This document shows positions 8,739 to 16,570 of a DNA stretch of 43,753 bases, in pieces. The first letter of the stretch is position 1. The number at the start of each line of letters is the position of its first letter. Origin of the DNA: Candidatus Methanofastidiosia archaeon (GTDB taxonomy: Archaea; Methanobacteriota_B; Thermococci; Methanofastidiosales; Methanofastidiosaceae); NCBI GenBank assembly GCA_003558335.1, contig PWMA01000154.1:1-43753 (forward strand). Direction: 5' to 3'. A model generated the notes under the pieces. The model was not told the origin of the DNA. It worked only from the letters and a program-made list of their open reading frames with translations, and did no database searches. The position numbers were made by a program, and so were the translations under genes.

Positions 8739-9461
8739 TTATATGATAAAAAAATCTTTTGTAATTTTTCTTTTTTCTTCTATTGTTTTTCCTTCAAAAA
8801 GCTTATAGCATCCACAAGAAAACTTACCTTCTGTACATATACCCTCACTAATACATTTTGGTCCAGAAGATTCAAATATAGCAGGGGAAACTTCAAGAAC
8901 TTTGTATAAAATCTCCCAAGTCATATCTCTAATTTCCCATTGAGCCCTATTGCAGCATCTTAGATTGAAAAGATGAAGTAATTCTCTGGCATTCATAGTC
9001 ATAACAATATTTGTTTTTGTAGCATTTGGCAGTATAAATCTCGCGTCTTCTGGAGAAATCCCCAACTCAAGCAGCTTTTTGTAACTCTGAGTAGTATTAT
9101 TTAAACTTTGCTTGTAAATATCTTCAGCAGCTTTATTTTTCTTAATTGACGGAGGCGTAACAAATGGAACATCTTCCATCTTTACATATCTTTGACTTTG
9201 TTGAGTAAACGAAGCTATCCTATGTCTCACTAATTGATGGGAACAAGCTCTAGAAATACCTTCTATTGAGAACGTAAAACTTGCATGCTCTATAACTGAG
9301 TAGTGTCCATAACCAACAACTCTTTGAATCCTTTTTTTTGCATTATCTCTGTCAATTTCATTCGATATATCTGAAGGGGCACCTTCTTTCATTGATGTAA
9401 GGGCTGCCACAGCACATACTTTTTCTGGATTTTGAGTATATTCTAAAAGAACAACCTTCAT
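8739..9461 (-). CDS. thyX: Flavin-dependent thymidylate synthase ThyX
   Basis: A 240-residue ThyX that methylates dUMP to dTMP using methylenetetrahydrofolate or another pterin one-carbon carrier, FAD and NADPH. The signature RHRx7S is present as Arg79-His80-Arg81 to Ser89, followed by Gln-Arg. The C-terminus carries a cysteine-rich segment (GPKC, GIC, SCGC), a possible metal site. The frame extends to a TTG at 9479. The ATG at 9461 gives the family N-terminus and lies 26-27 bases from a TATA box, with no clear ribosome site, so the mRNA is probably leaderless. Confidence 0.95.
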   Translation of the reverse strand: MKVVLLEYTQNPEKVCAVAALTSMKEGAPSDISNEIDRDNAKKRIQRVVGYGHYSVIEHASFTFSIEGISRACSHQLVRHRIASFTQQSQRYVKMEDVPFVTPPSIKKNKAAEDIYKQSLNNTTQSYKKLLELGISPEDARFILPNATKTNIVMTMNARELLHLFNLRCCNRAQWEIRDMTWEILYKVLEVSPAIFESSGPKCISEGICTEGKFSCGCYKLFEGKTIEEKRKITKDFFII

Positions 9462-9483
9462 TAACTCGAATATGAGCAAATAT

Positions 9484-9491
9484 TATATAAA
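9484..9491 (-). promoter_or_regulatory. thyX: TATA box for thyX (likely leaderless transcript)
   Basis: Minus-strand TTTATATA centred about 26.5 bases before the ATG at 9461. This is the archaeal spacing between TATA box and transcription start, so transcription would begin at or next to the start codon. Confidence 0.55.
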
Positions 9492-9552
9492 ACTAAGCAT
9501 TATCTCAAATAAGCTTTATTTAGTATAAATTGATATAAAAATAATCATAATT

Positions 9553-9565
9553 ATTGATTATCAAT
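9553..9565. repeat. Odd-centred palindrome ATTGATTATCAAT, first copy
   Basis: A near-perfect dyad (ATTGAT-T-ATCAAT) in the divergent promoter region between thyX and the small gene at 9736. The core TTGATTATCA recurs at 9700-9709. Two copies in one intergenic region resemble a transcription-factor site, but no regulator is identified. Confidence 0.35.
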
Positions 9566-9660
9566 AGTTTTATTTCATTTAAATAATAACATCAATAATT
9601 TGTAAGGTATTAAGCCTTTTTTAGTTATATTTTGTAATCATTTTGGAACATTGTTATATA

Positions 9661-9735
9661 TTATCGATATCGAAAAGCTTATAAACTGGTAACTGTATAT
9701 TGATTATCAGCTACTAAAAGGATAGGTGAGGTGTT
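9661..9735 (+). promoter_or_regulatory. Promoter region of the gene at 9736
   Basis: In order it contains a perfect 10-base palindrome TCGATATCGA (9664-9673), a BRE/TATA-like AAAAGCTTATAAAC ending about 9687, the second TTGATTATCA copy (9700-9709) over the predicted start site near 9709, and a strong ribosome site (TAGGTGAGGTG) just before the ATG. The remaining AT-rich part of 9480-9660 shows no open frame or RNA that I can support. Confidence 0.5.
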
Positions 9736-9999
9736 ATGAAAATAGTTGAAAATGGAATTAAAAGGCACATAGATAAGCCCTACAAAGTTAGGATACTTGT
9801 CGAAAACCTAAACCTTGACACAATTAGTGCAGAAACAATTCCTGGATCAGTAGATGTAAAAACATACGATACAGATCTTGGAACTTATCTAGAACTTACT
9901 GGTGATGCAAGGGATGTTATGGAGTCTGAAACAAGAATAGTTGAAATGAATAATACTATTAAGGTAAAAGACATGAGAAAAGTATTTTCAGAGATTTAA
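9736..9999 (+). CDS. Uncharacterised 87-residue protein
   Basis: I do not recognise the family. The protein is small, acidic towards the middle, and predicted to be alpha/beta with no signal peptide, membrane segment or cysteine. The DNA signals are strong: a clean TATA box, a leader of about 27 bases and a double GGTG ribosome site, so it is probably well expressed. The surface-protein gene begins 39 bases downstream in the same direction with its own GAGGAG site, so co-transcription is possible. Codon use resembles that of neighbouring genes. Confidence 0.75.
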   Translation: MKIVENGIKRHIDKPYKVRILVENLNLDTISAETIPGSVDVKTYDTDLGTYLELTGDARDVMESETRIVEMNNTIKVKDMRKVFSEI

Positions 10000-10038
10000 T
10001 TTTTATTTTTTAATACTTAAATAACCTTGAGGAGAACA

Positions 10039-11652
10039 ATGCTAAAAAAATATCCAAGCATAATAGTTTTATCAATACTTATATCAGCACTCATTATTCC
10101 AGCTGCTTATGGTAATACGAATACAAATTTTCTTGTAAATGTTGTTAGAGTAAATGGAACTCCAATTCAAGATGCATCAGTAACAATTACTCTACAAGAA
10201 GATACAAACTATCAAAGATCTGGAAGTTCCAATTCTAGAGGCGAAGTATTTTTTGAAAATATAAGAGAAGGAGTTTATAAAGTTAATATTTCAAAAAGCG
10301 GTTTTGCGTCTATAACTAAAGACGTTGATATTTCACAAATTGAGTCAGAAAAATTTTATCTTAGAAGCAGCGGATTTAAAATAATTTCAGGTCACGTTTA
10401 TAGGGATTTAAATAATGATAACAATATTGATTTCGGTGAACTTGGAATTTCTAATGCAACTGTCACTGCAACAGGAGTTACATCAAATCAATCTTTTTCT
10501 ACAGCTACAGATGAAAATGGACAATTTAGGATTGAAGTTCCCGATGGAGAAAATTACACAGTTAAAGCTTCTTATTCCACTTCAGAATATCAGTTACCAA
10601 CTTCAGTTGTTCCGACAGATACAATCGACTATTCTATAAACATACCTTTAGTAATAAAAGGGGATGTAATTGGAAAAGTTACAACTGAAGACGACGCGCC
10701 TTTATTTGGTGTCCTTGTTTTTCTCAAAGGAACAACGGTATCATACACATCAACAGATCTTGGTGGATTTTTTAGATTTTCCGTTAAACCAGGAGAGTAT
10801 TTTTTAGAAGTTGAATTTAGAGATTATGAAAAGTACACTTCAGAAACTTTTAAACTTGAAGAGGAAGAGCAAAAAGAATACACAATCGTTTTATCTAAGA
10901 GAAAAGGTATACTTACATATGAAATAAAGACAGAAGATGGCAAGACTTTATCTGAAGTTGATGCCGAAATAATACGCACTGGAACTGGAGACTTAGTTGA
11001 AAAAATTAATAAACCATCGGGAACAGTTTCCTTAATTCCAGGAGTTTATACATTAATAGCTGATGCTAGAGGATATGATCCTTCCGAAGTTATATTTGAA
11101 ATTACTGAAGATGGAATTTCAAAGTCAATTACTTTAGATCAAGCAGACGGCTCCATAAAAGTTTCTTTAAGAGATCCAAGGGGAAATCCCATAAGTGGTG
11201 TTTCCATTCTTGTTGATGGAGTCCAAAAAGGTACCTCTGATGATTCGGGGGTAATAGTAATATCTGATCTGCCTCCAAAACAATATGAAGTCACAGCATC
11301 TTCTACACTACACGGGAAAGTAACTCAGCTAGTTACTGTTGAAGGAGAAACTGAAAAAGAAATAAATTTAGTTTTAGAATCAAATATATTGACTCAGGCA
11401 TTGCCTTTCATAGTTATAGCTGGATTTATAGTGATTATATTTCTATTAAAGAAAAACTTAAAATATGGCGAACTCACAAAAAAACCACTTGGAAAACAAT
11501 CAACTCAAGATACACCGGTTCAAGACAATGTTTCAAATGCTGAAGAAAGCAAGGATTTCTCAGAACCAAAACCTATCAAAAAATCAAAACTTAAAACAAA
11601 GAAACCTTTAAGGGGATTACCAAAAAGACCTTCTAAGAATATGGAAGAATAA
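10039..11652 (+). CDS. Surface protein with five tandem beta-sandwich (carboxypeptidase-regulatory-like) domains and a C-terminal anchor
   Basis: A 537-residue exported protein. An N-terminal signal peptide (about residues 1-25) is followed by five repeats of roughly 80 residues (about 31-109, 114-205, 208-286, 290-367 and 371-448). Each has the pattern of a carboxypeptidase-regulatory-like or Cna B-like sandwich: xGTPIxDAxVT at the start and GxYxVxxxxxGY near the end. Domain 2 contains DLNNDNNIDFGE, a dockerin/EF-hand-like calcium loop. A membrane helix (about 454-470) and a basic, proline-rich 67-residue tail facing the cytoplasm end the protein. The ATG at 10039 follows GAGGAG; the upstream TTG in frame is part of that ribosome site. 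The role is probably structural or adhesive at the cell surface. Confidence 0.85.
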   Translation: MLKKYPSIIVLSILISALIIPAAYGNTNTNFLVNVVRVNGTPIQDASVTITLQEDTNYQRSGSSNSRGEVFFENIREGVYKVNISKSGFASITKDVDISQIESEKFYLRSSGFKIISGHVYRDLNNDNNIDFGELGISNATVTATGVTSNQSFSTATDENGQFRIEVPDGENYTVKASYSTSEYQLPTSVVPTDTIDYSINIPLVIKGDVIGKVTTEDDAPLFGVLVFLKGTTVSYTSTDLGGFFRFSVKPGEYFLEVEFRDYEKYTSETFKLEEEEQKEYTIVLSKRKGILTYEIKTEDGKTLSEVDAEIIRTGTGDLVEKINKPSGTVSLIPGVYTLIADARGYDPSEVIFEITEDGISKSITLDQADGSIKVSLRDPRGNPISGVSILVDGVQKGTSDDSGVIVISDLPPKQYEVTASSTLHGKVTQLVTVEGETEKEINLVLESNILTQALPFIVIAGFIVIIFLLKKNLKYGELTKKPLGKQSTQDTPVQDNVSNAEESKDFSEPKPIKKSKLKTKKPLRGLPKRPSKNMEE

Positions 11653-11659
11653 ATAATCC

Positions 11660-11690
11660 ATAAGCTTTTTTAGCTTATATTCCTATTTTT
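11660..11690 (+). terminator. Hairpin followed by T-rich tract, likely terminator of the surface-protein gene
   Basis: Perfect 7-base inverted repeat ATAAGCT / AGCTTAT (11660-11666 and 11672-11678) with a T5 loop, followed by a T-rich stretch. It lies 8 bases after the stop codon. Its right arm also overlaps the likely TATA region (CTTATATT) of the next gene. Confidence 0.45.
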
Positions 11691-11696
11691 ATTTAT

Positions 11697-13085
11697 ATGA
11701 AGAAAAAAGTTGTTATAATTGGGGCGGGACCTGCAGGCCTTTTTTATGCATATGAACTTTCTAAAAGTAATAAATTTGAAGTTATTGTTCTAGATAGGGG
11801 CAGGAATGTTGACAACAGAAAATGCCCTCTTGAAATTAGAGGATTTTGTGAGAACTGTACACCTTGTAATGTATTACATGGAACGGGGGGATCAGGTTGT
11901 CTTTCAGATGGAATACTAAATCTGAGGCCCGATATAGGTGGAGATCTAGAAGAACTAACTGGAGATACCAAAAAGGCCTTTAAGCTAGTAGAAAAAGTTG
12001 ACTCAATTTTTTTAAATCATGGAGCGCCTAAAAAAATACTTACTGGAGAACCAGAAATGATTGAAGATCTCCAAAGAAAGGCCGAAGCTGCAGGAATCAG
12101 ATTTATACAAATTCCCCAAAGGCATATAGGAAGTGATTATACTCCGGTAGTTATAAACTCAATTAAAAAATATCTTGAAACAAAAGATGTAAAATTTATT
12201 CTACTTGCTGACGTCAAAAAAATAGAAAAGAACCAAAATAACTATGTTACTTTCTATTCTAAGAAAAACGAATTATATAAAATTGAATCAGAGTTTTTGA
12301 TAGCAGCCCCAGGAAGGGCCGGCTCTCCCTTTTTAATGTCACAAATAAAAAAACTTGGTTTAGAAACAGAACATAAACCAGTGGATATTGGGGTAAGAGT
12401 TGAAGTACCAAAAGTTGTCATGAAACCTGTAATTGAAGTTAATAGGGATCCTAAGTTTCATATATATTCTAAAACGTATGATGATTTTGTAAGGACTTTC
12501 TGTACAAATCACGAGGGTTATGTCATGAAAGAACAATATGACGAATATGTGGGCGTAAACGGACATTCAATGAGGGACATCAAATCACAGAATAGTAACT
12601 TTGCATTTCTTTCAAAAGTTACACTGACCTCTCCAGTTGAAGATACAACATCATACGGAATATCTATTGCAAAAATTGCTACACTTCTTGGCGGTGGTAA
12701 ACCTCTCATACAGAGATTTGGAGATTTAAGAAGAGGTAGAAGATCTACTCCTGAAAGGATAAGACGTAGTAACATAAAACCAACACTTCTATCAACAACA
12801 CCCGGAGACATAGCTATGGCGTTGCCCTATAGACTTGTTACAAATTTGATTGAATCGCTTGAAAGACTTGACAATGTTCTCCCAGGGGTGGGAAGTGATT
12901 CAACACTTCTATATGCTCCGGAAATTAAATCCTATGGACTAAAAGTAATTGTAGATTCTTCAATGGAATCCAATTTGCCAAATCTTTTTGTTGCTGGGGA
13001 CGGAGTTGGACTATCAAGAGATATAGTCAATTCTGCAGCCACAGGAATTCTTGCTGCAGAAGGAATACTAAAGAAGGAGAGTTGA
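11697..13085 (+). CDS. FAD-dependent dehydrogenase, COG2509-like
   Basis: A 462-residue flavoprotein. The N-terminal Rossmann motif GAGPAG (residues 9-14) binds the ADP part of FAD, and the C-terminal FVAGDGVG closes the FAD site. Between residues 43 and 61 lies a cysteine-rich stretch (CP, C, CENC, CNV) followed by GTGGSGCLSDG, an arrangement I associate with the COG2509 family of uncharacterised dehydrogenases, possibly with a redox or metal role. Substrate is unknown. The gene is the first of three with overlapping or adjacent ends (flavoprotein, HAD phosphatase, exported protein). The ATG has little or no leader. Confidence 0.85.
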   Translation: MKKKVVIIGAGPAGLFYAYELSKSNKFEVIVLDRGRNVDNRKCPLEIRGFCENCTPCNVLHGTGGSGCLSDGILNLRPDIGGDLEELTGDTKKAFKLVEKVDSIFLNHGAPKKILTGEPEMIEDLQRKAEAAGIRFIQIPQRHIGSDYTPVVINSIKKYLETKDVKFILLADVKKIEKNQNNYVTFYSKKNELYKIESEFLIAAPGRAGSPFLMSQIKKLGLETEHKPVDIGVRVEVPKVVMKPVIEVNRDPKFHIYSKTYDDFVRTFCTNHEGYVMKEQYDEYVGVNGHSMRDIKSQNSNFAFLSKVTLTSPVEDTTSYGISIAKIATLLGGGKPLIQRFGDLRRGRRSTPERIRRSNIKPTLLSTTPGDIAMALPYRLVTNLIESLERLDNVLPGVGSDSTLLYAPEIKSYGLKVIVDSSMESNLPNLFVAGDGVGLSRDIVNSAATGILAAEGILKKES

Positions 13086-13087
13086 TT

Positions 13088-13894
13088 TTGAAAGATATCC
13101 AGTACTTATTCATAGATATAGATGGCGTGCTTTACAAAGGACGTTATCCTATCAAGGGGGCCAAAGAATTTATTGATTATTTAATTGAAGAAGATATAAA
13201 ATTCATTTGTGTTACTAATAACTCTTCCAAAACAGCTGAAAACTATTCTAAAAAATTGAAGAGTATGGATATGAAAATAGAAAAAAATCAAATAATAAAT
13301 TCAGGTGTCGCTACAGTAGAATATATTAAAGATAAATACCTAGCAAGAAATGAAAACTTAAGCGCTTATGTAGTGGGAGGAGAAGGACTTATAGAAATTG
13401 TTAAAAATTCTGGAATAAAAATTCAAGACAAAAATCCAGATATAGTAGTAGTTGGGTGGGATGTAAATTATACTTATGAAAAAATGAAAAAAGCATCGCT
13501 AGCTATTAGAAAAGGCGCTATATACATAGGCACAAATCCAGATATAACTTATCCTTCCGATGAAGGTATACTTCCAGGATGCGGTTCAATTTTGGCATCA
13601 ATAACAACGGCCAGCGAAGTTGAACCTATTATAATAGGAAAGCCAAAACCTTTGATAATGGAAATGGCAGCCAAAAGGATTTCAGCAAATAAAAAGAAGA
13701 GCCTGATGATTGGAGATAGAATCGATACTGATATTCTCGCTGGAAAAAATTTTGGAATTCAAACTGCGCTTGTATTAAGTGGAGTATATAATAATTCTGA
13801 ACTATTGGACTCTTCTATAAAACCAGATTATGTTTTTGAAGATATAATGGAGCTATATGTTAATTTGAAAGAATATAGAAAGGTGCACAAATGA
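13088..13894 (+). CDS. HAD-superfamily phosphatase, NagD-like (class IIA)
   Basis: A 268-residue HAD hydrolase with all four motifs. Motif I is DIDGVLYKG near residue 9, where the first Asp is the nucleophile. Motif II is VTNNSS, motif III is the lysine in GKPKP, and motif IV is GDRIDTDILAGKNFGI. The large cap between motifs II and III places it with NagD/4-nitrophenylphosphatase/phosphoglycolate phosphatase-like enzymes; the substrate cannot be assigned. The start is taken as TTG at 13088, seven bases after GGAGA; an earlier in-frame TTG at 13082 sits too close to that site. It begins just after the flavoprotein stop. Confidence 0.87.
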   Translation: MKDIQYLFIDIDGVLYKGRYPIKGAKEFIDYLIEEDIKFICVTNNSSKTAENYSKKLKSMDMKIEKNQIINSGVATVEYIKDKYLARNENLSAYVVGGEGLIEIVKNSGIKIQDKNPDIVVVGWDVNYTYEKMKKASLAIRKGAIYIGTNPDITYPSDEGILPGCGSILASITTASEVEPIIIGKPKPLIMEMAAKRISANKKKSLMIGDRIDTDILAGKNFGIQTALVLSGVYNNSELLDSSIKPDYVFEDIMELYVNLKEYRKVHK

Positions 13895-14382
13895 AAAATA
13901 ATAAGTTATTAGTTTTTTCATTGATAATAATTTTTTTAACACCCCTTTGTATTAATAACTCTCTTGAAAATTGGAATACAAACATAAAAGCCGCAAATAC
14001 AAGACTAGATAGAGGAATAGAATACTACAATCTTGCTTCTTCTGCTTATTCCATTCAAGATATGGAAAATATTACAATTTATGCCGATAAATCAATAGTA
14101 GAATTATCAATAGCTTTAAACTTTATAGAAAATGCAATTAACGATGCACATGAATCCCAAAAAGATTGGCTAGTACTTTATACAAGTTACTACTTTAAAA
14201 AAGTTCAAGCACTTAAGAATGCGGCAAATGAAATGAATAAATTAAAACAATATTATCAAAACGGACAAGAAGATGAACTCTTCATTTCATTAGAAACTAT
14301 AAAAAAATATGAAGGTGAATTTAAAATCTATGATACAAAAATGGAAGATATAAAAAGGGAAAACATCTCAGAATTTCAATAG
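13891..14382 (+). CDS. Exported helical protein of unknown function
   Basis: A 163-residue protein with a hydrophobic N-terminal signal or anchor (about residues 5-20, ending PLC) and an otherwise alpha-helical, charged, coiled-coil-like body. I recognise no family. Its ATG overlaps the HAD gene stop (ATGA), so it is the last gene of that operon. The cysteine after the hydrophobic stretch could be a lipid attachment site, but the preceding residues (TPL) match the lipobox poorly. It ends 2 bases from the convergent flavin reductase stop. Confidence 0.7.
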   Translation: MKNNKLLVFSLIIIFLTPLCINNSLENWNTNIKAANTRLDRGIEYYNLASSAYSIQDMENITIYADKSIVELSIALNFIENAINDAHESQKDWLVLYTSYYFKKVQALKNAANEMNKLKQYYQNGQEDELFISLETIKKYEGEFKIYDTKMEDIKRENISEFQ

Positions 14383-14384
14383 GC

Positions 14385-14930
14385 TTATCTTTTCTTTTGA
14401 ATAATTTTTTCAGGATAAGTAAAATAAGGCCCTCCAAGATGATTTATATACTTTACTTTTTCTATATTTATACAATCATTGTAGAACTCTTCTTCAATTT
14501 CTGAATGTACAATCTCACCAACAAATAAGTAATGATCTCCACATAAAAAAGAATCAGTTAATTTGCATTCAAGAAAAGCAAAACATTCTTTTATAGAAGG
14601 TGAGGAAATTTCTTTACCTTTAACTTCTGTGAGGCCGTACTCTTTAAATTTATCATTATTTTTACCACTTTCAGAACCACAAAGAATGGTTTTATCTAAA
14701 AGTTCAAAAGACGGAATATTTACCGTGAACTCTTTAGAGCCATTTATCAATTCGTGAGACAATTTTTTCGTTGAAAGTGCTATTGATATAAGTGGTGGAG
14801 AGTGAGAAACTGGACTCGACCATGCTATTGTAACGATGTTAGATTTTTCTTGATACTTAGAAGTAACTAGGACTAGAGGTCCGGGATTTAATAACCTTAG
14901 TCCTTTTAGGTTTTCTATTTTAGTTTTCAT
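14385..14930 (-). CDS. Flavin reductase-like FMN-binding protein
   Basis: A 181-residue protein of the flavin reductase / FMN-binding split-barrel family. Family features are the N-terminal PGPLVLVTSKYQ, the FMN phosphate loop around SNIVTIAWSSPVS, ISIALSTKKLSHELI, FTVNIPS and a C-terminal HLGGPYFTY. Relatives bind FMN and reduce it or pass electrons to partner oxygenases or disulfides; the partner here is unknown. Its ATG overlaps the adenosine-specific kinase stop (14927-14930), making it the last gene of a three-gene operon. Confidence 0.88.
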   Translation of the reverse strand: MKTKIENLKGLRLLNPGPLVLVTSKYQEKSNIVTIAWSSPVSHSPPLISIALSTKKLSHELINGSKEFTVNIPSFELLDKTILCGSESGKNNDKFKEYGLTEVKGKEISSPSIKECFAFLECKLTDSFLCGDHYLFVGEIVHSEIEEEFYNDCINIEKVKYINHLGGPYFTYPEKIIQKKR

Positions 14931-15412
14931 TCTATCTTATATCCTATTTTTTCTAATAAATCTCTTCTTTCTTTTTTTTCATGTTTATCTTCAATCTTTT
15001 CTGCAGAAGTTCCATCAACAATTCCTATTATAGAATTTCCTAGATTAGTTTTTGCTACAATTACTTGGAAAGGATTTTCACTAGCCCCATATATCCTACA
15101 TACAGAAGGATGATTTTTTATACTATTCAAAACATTGATTGGAAAAGCACCACGCATCATTATAACAAATAAATGCCCTGCTCCAATATCCAATGCTGCA
15201 TTAGCAGCAAGATCTTTTAGATGTTGATCATTTCCTGCAACTCTTGTTATTTTTGGCTTTGATTCATTCATAGCAACGCCAATTTTAATTCCTGCAACAC
15301 AAGTTAGAAGAGTCTTAGCAAGATCATCAACAGTATATATAGAAAAGTTTCCTTGGCCAACTATGAACTCCACGCCCTCATCTTTTTTTATATCAATAAT
15401 ATTCATTTCCAT
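14927..15412 (-). CDS. Adenosine-specific kinase (DUF355 family)
   Basis: A 161-residue protein matching the DUF355 / adenosine-specific kinase family closely: VGQGNFSIYTVDDLAKTLL, GIKIGVAMNE, RVAGND, ALDIGAGHLFVIM, FPINVLNSIK and GIVDG. The family name rests on biochemical and structural work on a Pyrobaculum member; the physiological role remains vague, perhaps purine salvage. The first ATG follows GAGGT at six bases, so I keep it over the ATG two codons later. The C-terminal 25 residues are very charged. It lies between an ACT-like regulatory protein and a flavin reductase, all in one direction. Confidence 0.9.
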   Translation of the reverse strand: MEMNIIDIKKDEGVEFIVGQGNFSIYTVDDLAKTLLTCVAGIKIGVAMNESKPKITRVAGNDQHLKDLAANAALDIGAGHLFVIMMRGAFPINVLNSIKNHPSVCRIYGASENPFQVIVAKTNLGNSIIGIVDGTSAEKIEDKHEKKERRDLLEKIGYKIE

Positions 15413-15443
15413 AATATACCTCTTTTAAATTTTATATGGACTA

Positions 15444-16097
15444 CTACTCTATACATCTATTAAGAGCTTCAAATGCAAGTACCATATCTTTCTCATTAAC
15501 TACAAATATAGTGTCCATAAAACAACTCATAGTTTCAATAACATTTATACCCACAGAAGAAAGATTTGAAGATAGATATGAAACTACTCCTGGAGTATTT
15601 CCAATGTCTTCTGGACTCTTAACAGATATTTCAACTAAATTTTTAGATACTCTTAATATATTTTCTTTTCCTATAACTCCTGTAACATCGTCAAGATAAT
15701 CTTCAAGTAAGATTAATGTTATTCCTTGAGAGCCCTGTATAATGTTGATTAAATATCCTTCAGAAAGAGTTTTTTTCAAAATTGGTTCAAGTTTTAGAAA
15801 AACATGCCAGCTAGGCTTTAACGTTACAGTTGCAACTTTAGTTTTTATATTTATTCTGCTTTTTTTTAAAATTAATTTTATTTTTTTCTCGAGAAAATTT
15901 TTTTCTTTTTGTAATTCTTCAGCATATCTCCTTGAGGCGATGAGTACTGCAACCATATTGTCTATTTTGTATTCATCCATTATCATTCTTGAGAGTGCGG
16001 AATAATTTATTATTCCATATCTAAGACAATCCATTATAGAAGGATGTGCACCTATATATTCTCTAACTATTTCGGCTATACTTTTTTTGTCTGACAC
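15444..16097 (-). CDS. ACT-domain-like regulatory protein
   Basis: A 217-residue protein. The N-terminal 60 residues look like a helical DNA-binding or oligomerisation region (IVREYIGAHPSIMDCLR, YSALSRMIMDEY). The C-terminal half has the beta-alpha-beta rhythm of ACT domains, with ISVKSPEDIGNTPGVVSYLSS and GINVIETMSCFMDTIFVV. ACT domains bind amino acids or other small ligands. The start is GTG at 16097, 27 bases from a TATA box and without a ribosome site, so probably leaderless. It is the first gene of the operon with the adenosine-specific kinase and the flavin reductase and may regulate it, which is inference. Confidence 0.75.
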   Translation of the reverse strand: MSDKKSIAEIVREYIGAHPSIMDCLRYGIINYSALSRMIMDEYKIDNMVAVLIASRRYAEELQKEKNFLEKKIKLILKKSRINIKTKVATVTLKPSWHVFLKLEPILKKTLSEGYLINIIQGSQGITLILLEDYLDDVTGVIGKENILRVSKNLVEISVKSPEDIGNTPGVVSYLSSNLSSVGINVIETMSCFMDTIFVVNEKDMVLAFEALNRCIE

Positions 16098-16118
16098 AGT
16101 TATTATATGTACGATGCC

Positions 16119-16128
16119 ATATTTAAAT
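16119..16128 (-). promoter_or_regulatory. TATA box for the ACT-like protein operon
   Basis: Minus strand ATTTAAATAT, centred 27 bases before the GTG at 16097, predicting transcription from the start codon. Confidence 0.5.
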
Positions 16129-16174
16129 GTTCTGAATCTATTTAATGTTGATCAATTATACCAAAATCCTTAAA

Positions 16175-16186
16175 GGTATATATATT
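16175..16186 (+). promoter_or_regulatory. TATA box for the exosome superoperon (first gene Pop5)
   Basis: GGTATATATATT centred about 27 bases before the Pop5 ATG at 16208. No ribosome site lies between the box and the ATG, so the leading mRNA is probably leaderless. It is divergent from the ACT-like gene promoter 50 bases away. Confidence 0.55.
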
Positions 16187-16207
16187 CTAACTAATTTAGA
16201 TATTTAA

Positions 16208-16552
16208 ATGTCCATTAAAAATCCGAAGACTCTCAGAGAAAAAACTAGATACATAGGTTTTATAGTAGAAGGAGGGAAAGACTTTAAAAGAGAGGACCTA
16301 GTTAAGGCTATCTGGAATTCAACCATTGATTTTTTAGGAGAATTTGGAGCTTCTGAAATAGGTCTTTGGGTTAAAGAGTATGATGAAAGCAGTAGATATG
16401 GCATAATAGAAAGTAATATAAAATCAGTATACAAAGCCATATTTATACTATCACTTACTAAATCTATAGGTAAAGAAAAAGTTAACGTATTACCTTTTTG
16501 TGTTTCAGGCACTATAAAGGGATTAAAAAAAATTAAATCTAATGTTAATTAG
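16208..16552 (+). CDS. rnp2: Ribonuclease P protein component 2 (Pop5 homologue)
   Basis: A 114-residue archaeal Pop5 family protein, a protein subunit of RNase P that pairs with Rpp30 and supports 5' maturation of tRNA. Recognisable blocks are PKTLREKTRYIGF, KAIWNSTIDFLGEFGAS, GLWVKEYD, RYGIIE and the C-terminal VLPFCVSGTIKGLK. It is the first gene of the exosome-proteasome superoperon, an order common in euryarchaea. The partner Rpp30, often next to it elsewhere, is not in this window. Confidence 0.9.
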   Translation: MSIKNPKTLREKTRYIGFIVEGGKDFKREDLVKAIWNSTIDFLGEFGASEIGLWVKEYDESSRYGIIESNIKSVYKAIFILSLTKSIGKEKVNVLPFCVSGTIKGLKKIKSNVN

Positions 16553-16570
16553 TTTATGGAGGTTATATAA

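Noticed and set aside
9541..9660. Small gene or RNA in the widest AT-rich gap (9480-9735)
   Set aside because: No open frame of useful length with a start signal and no stable hairpin were found; the sequence is better explained as promoter and operator DNA.
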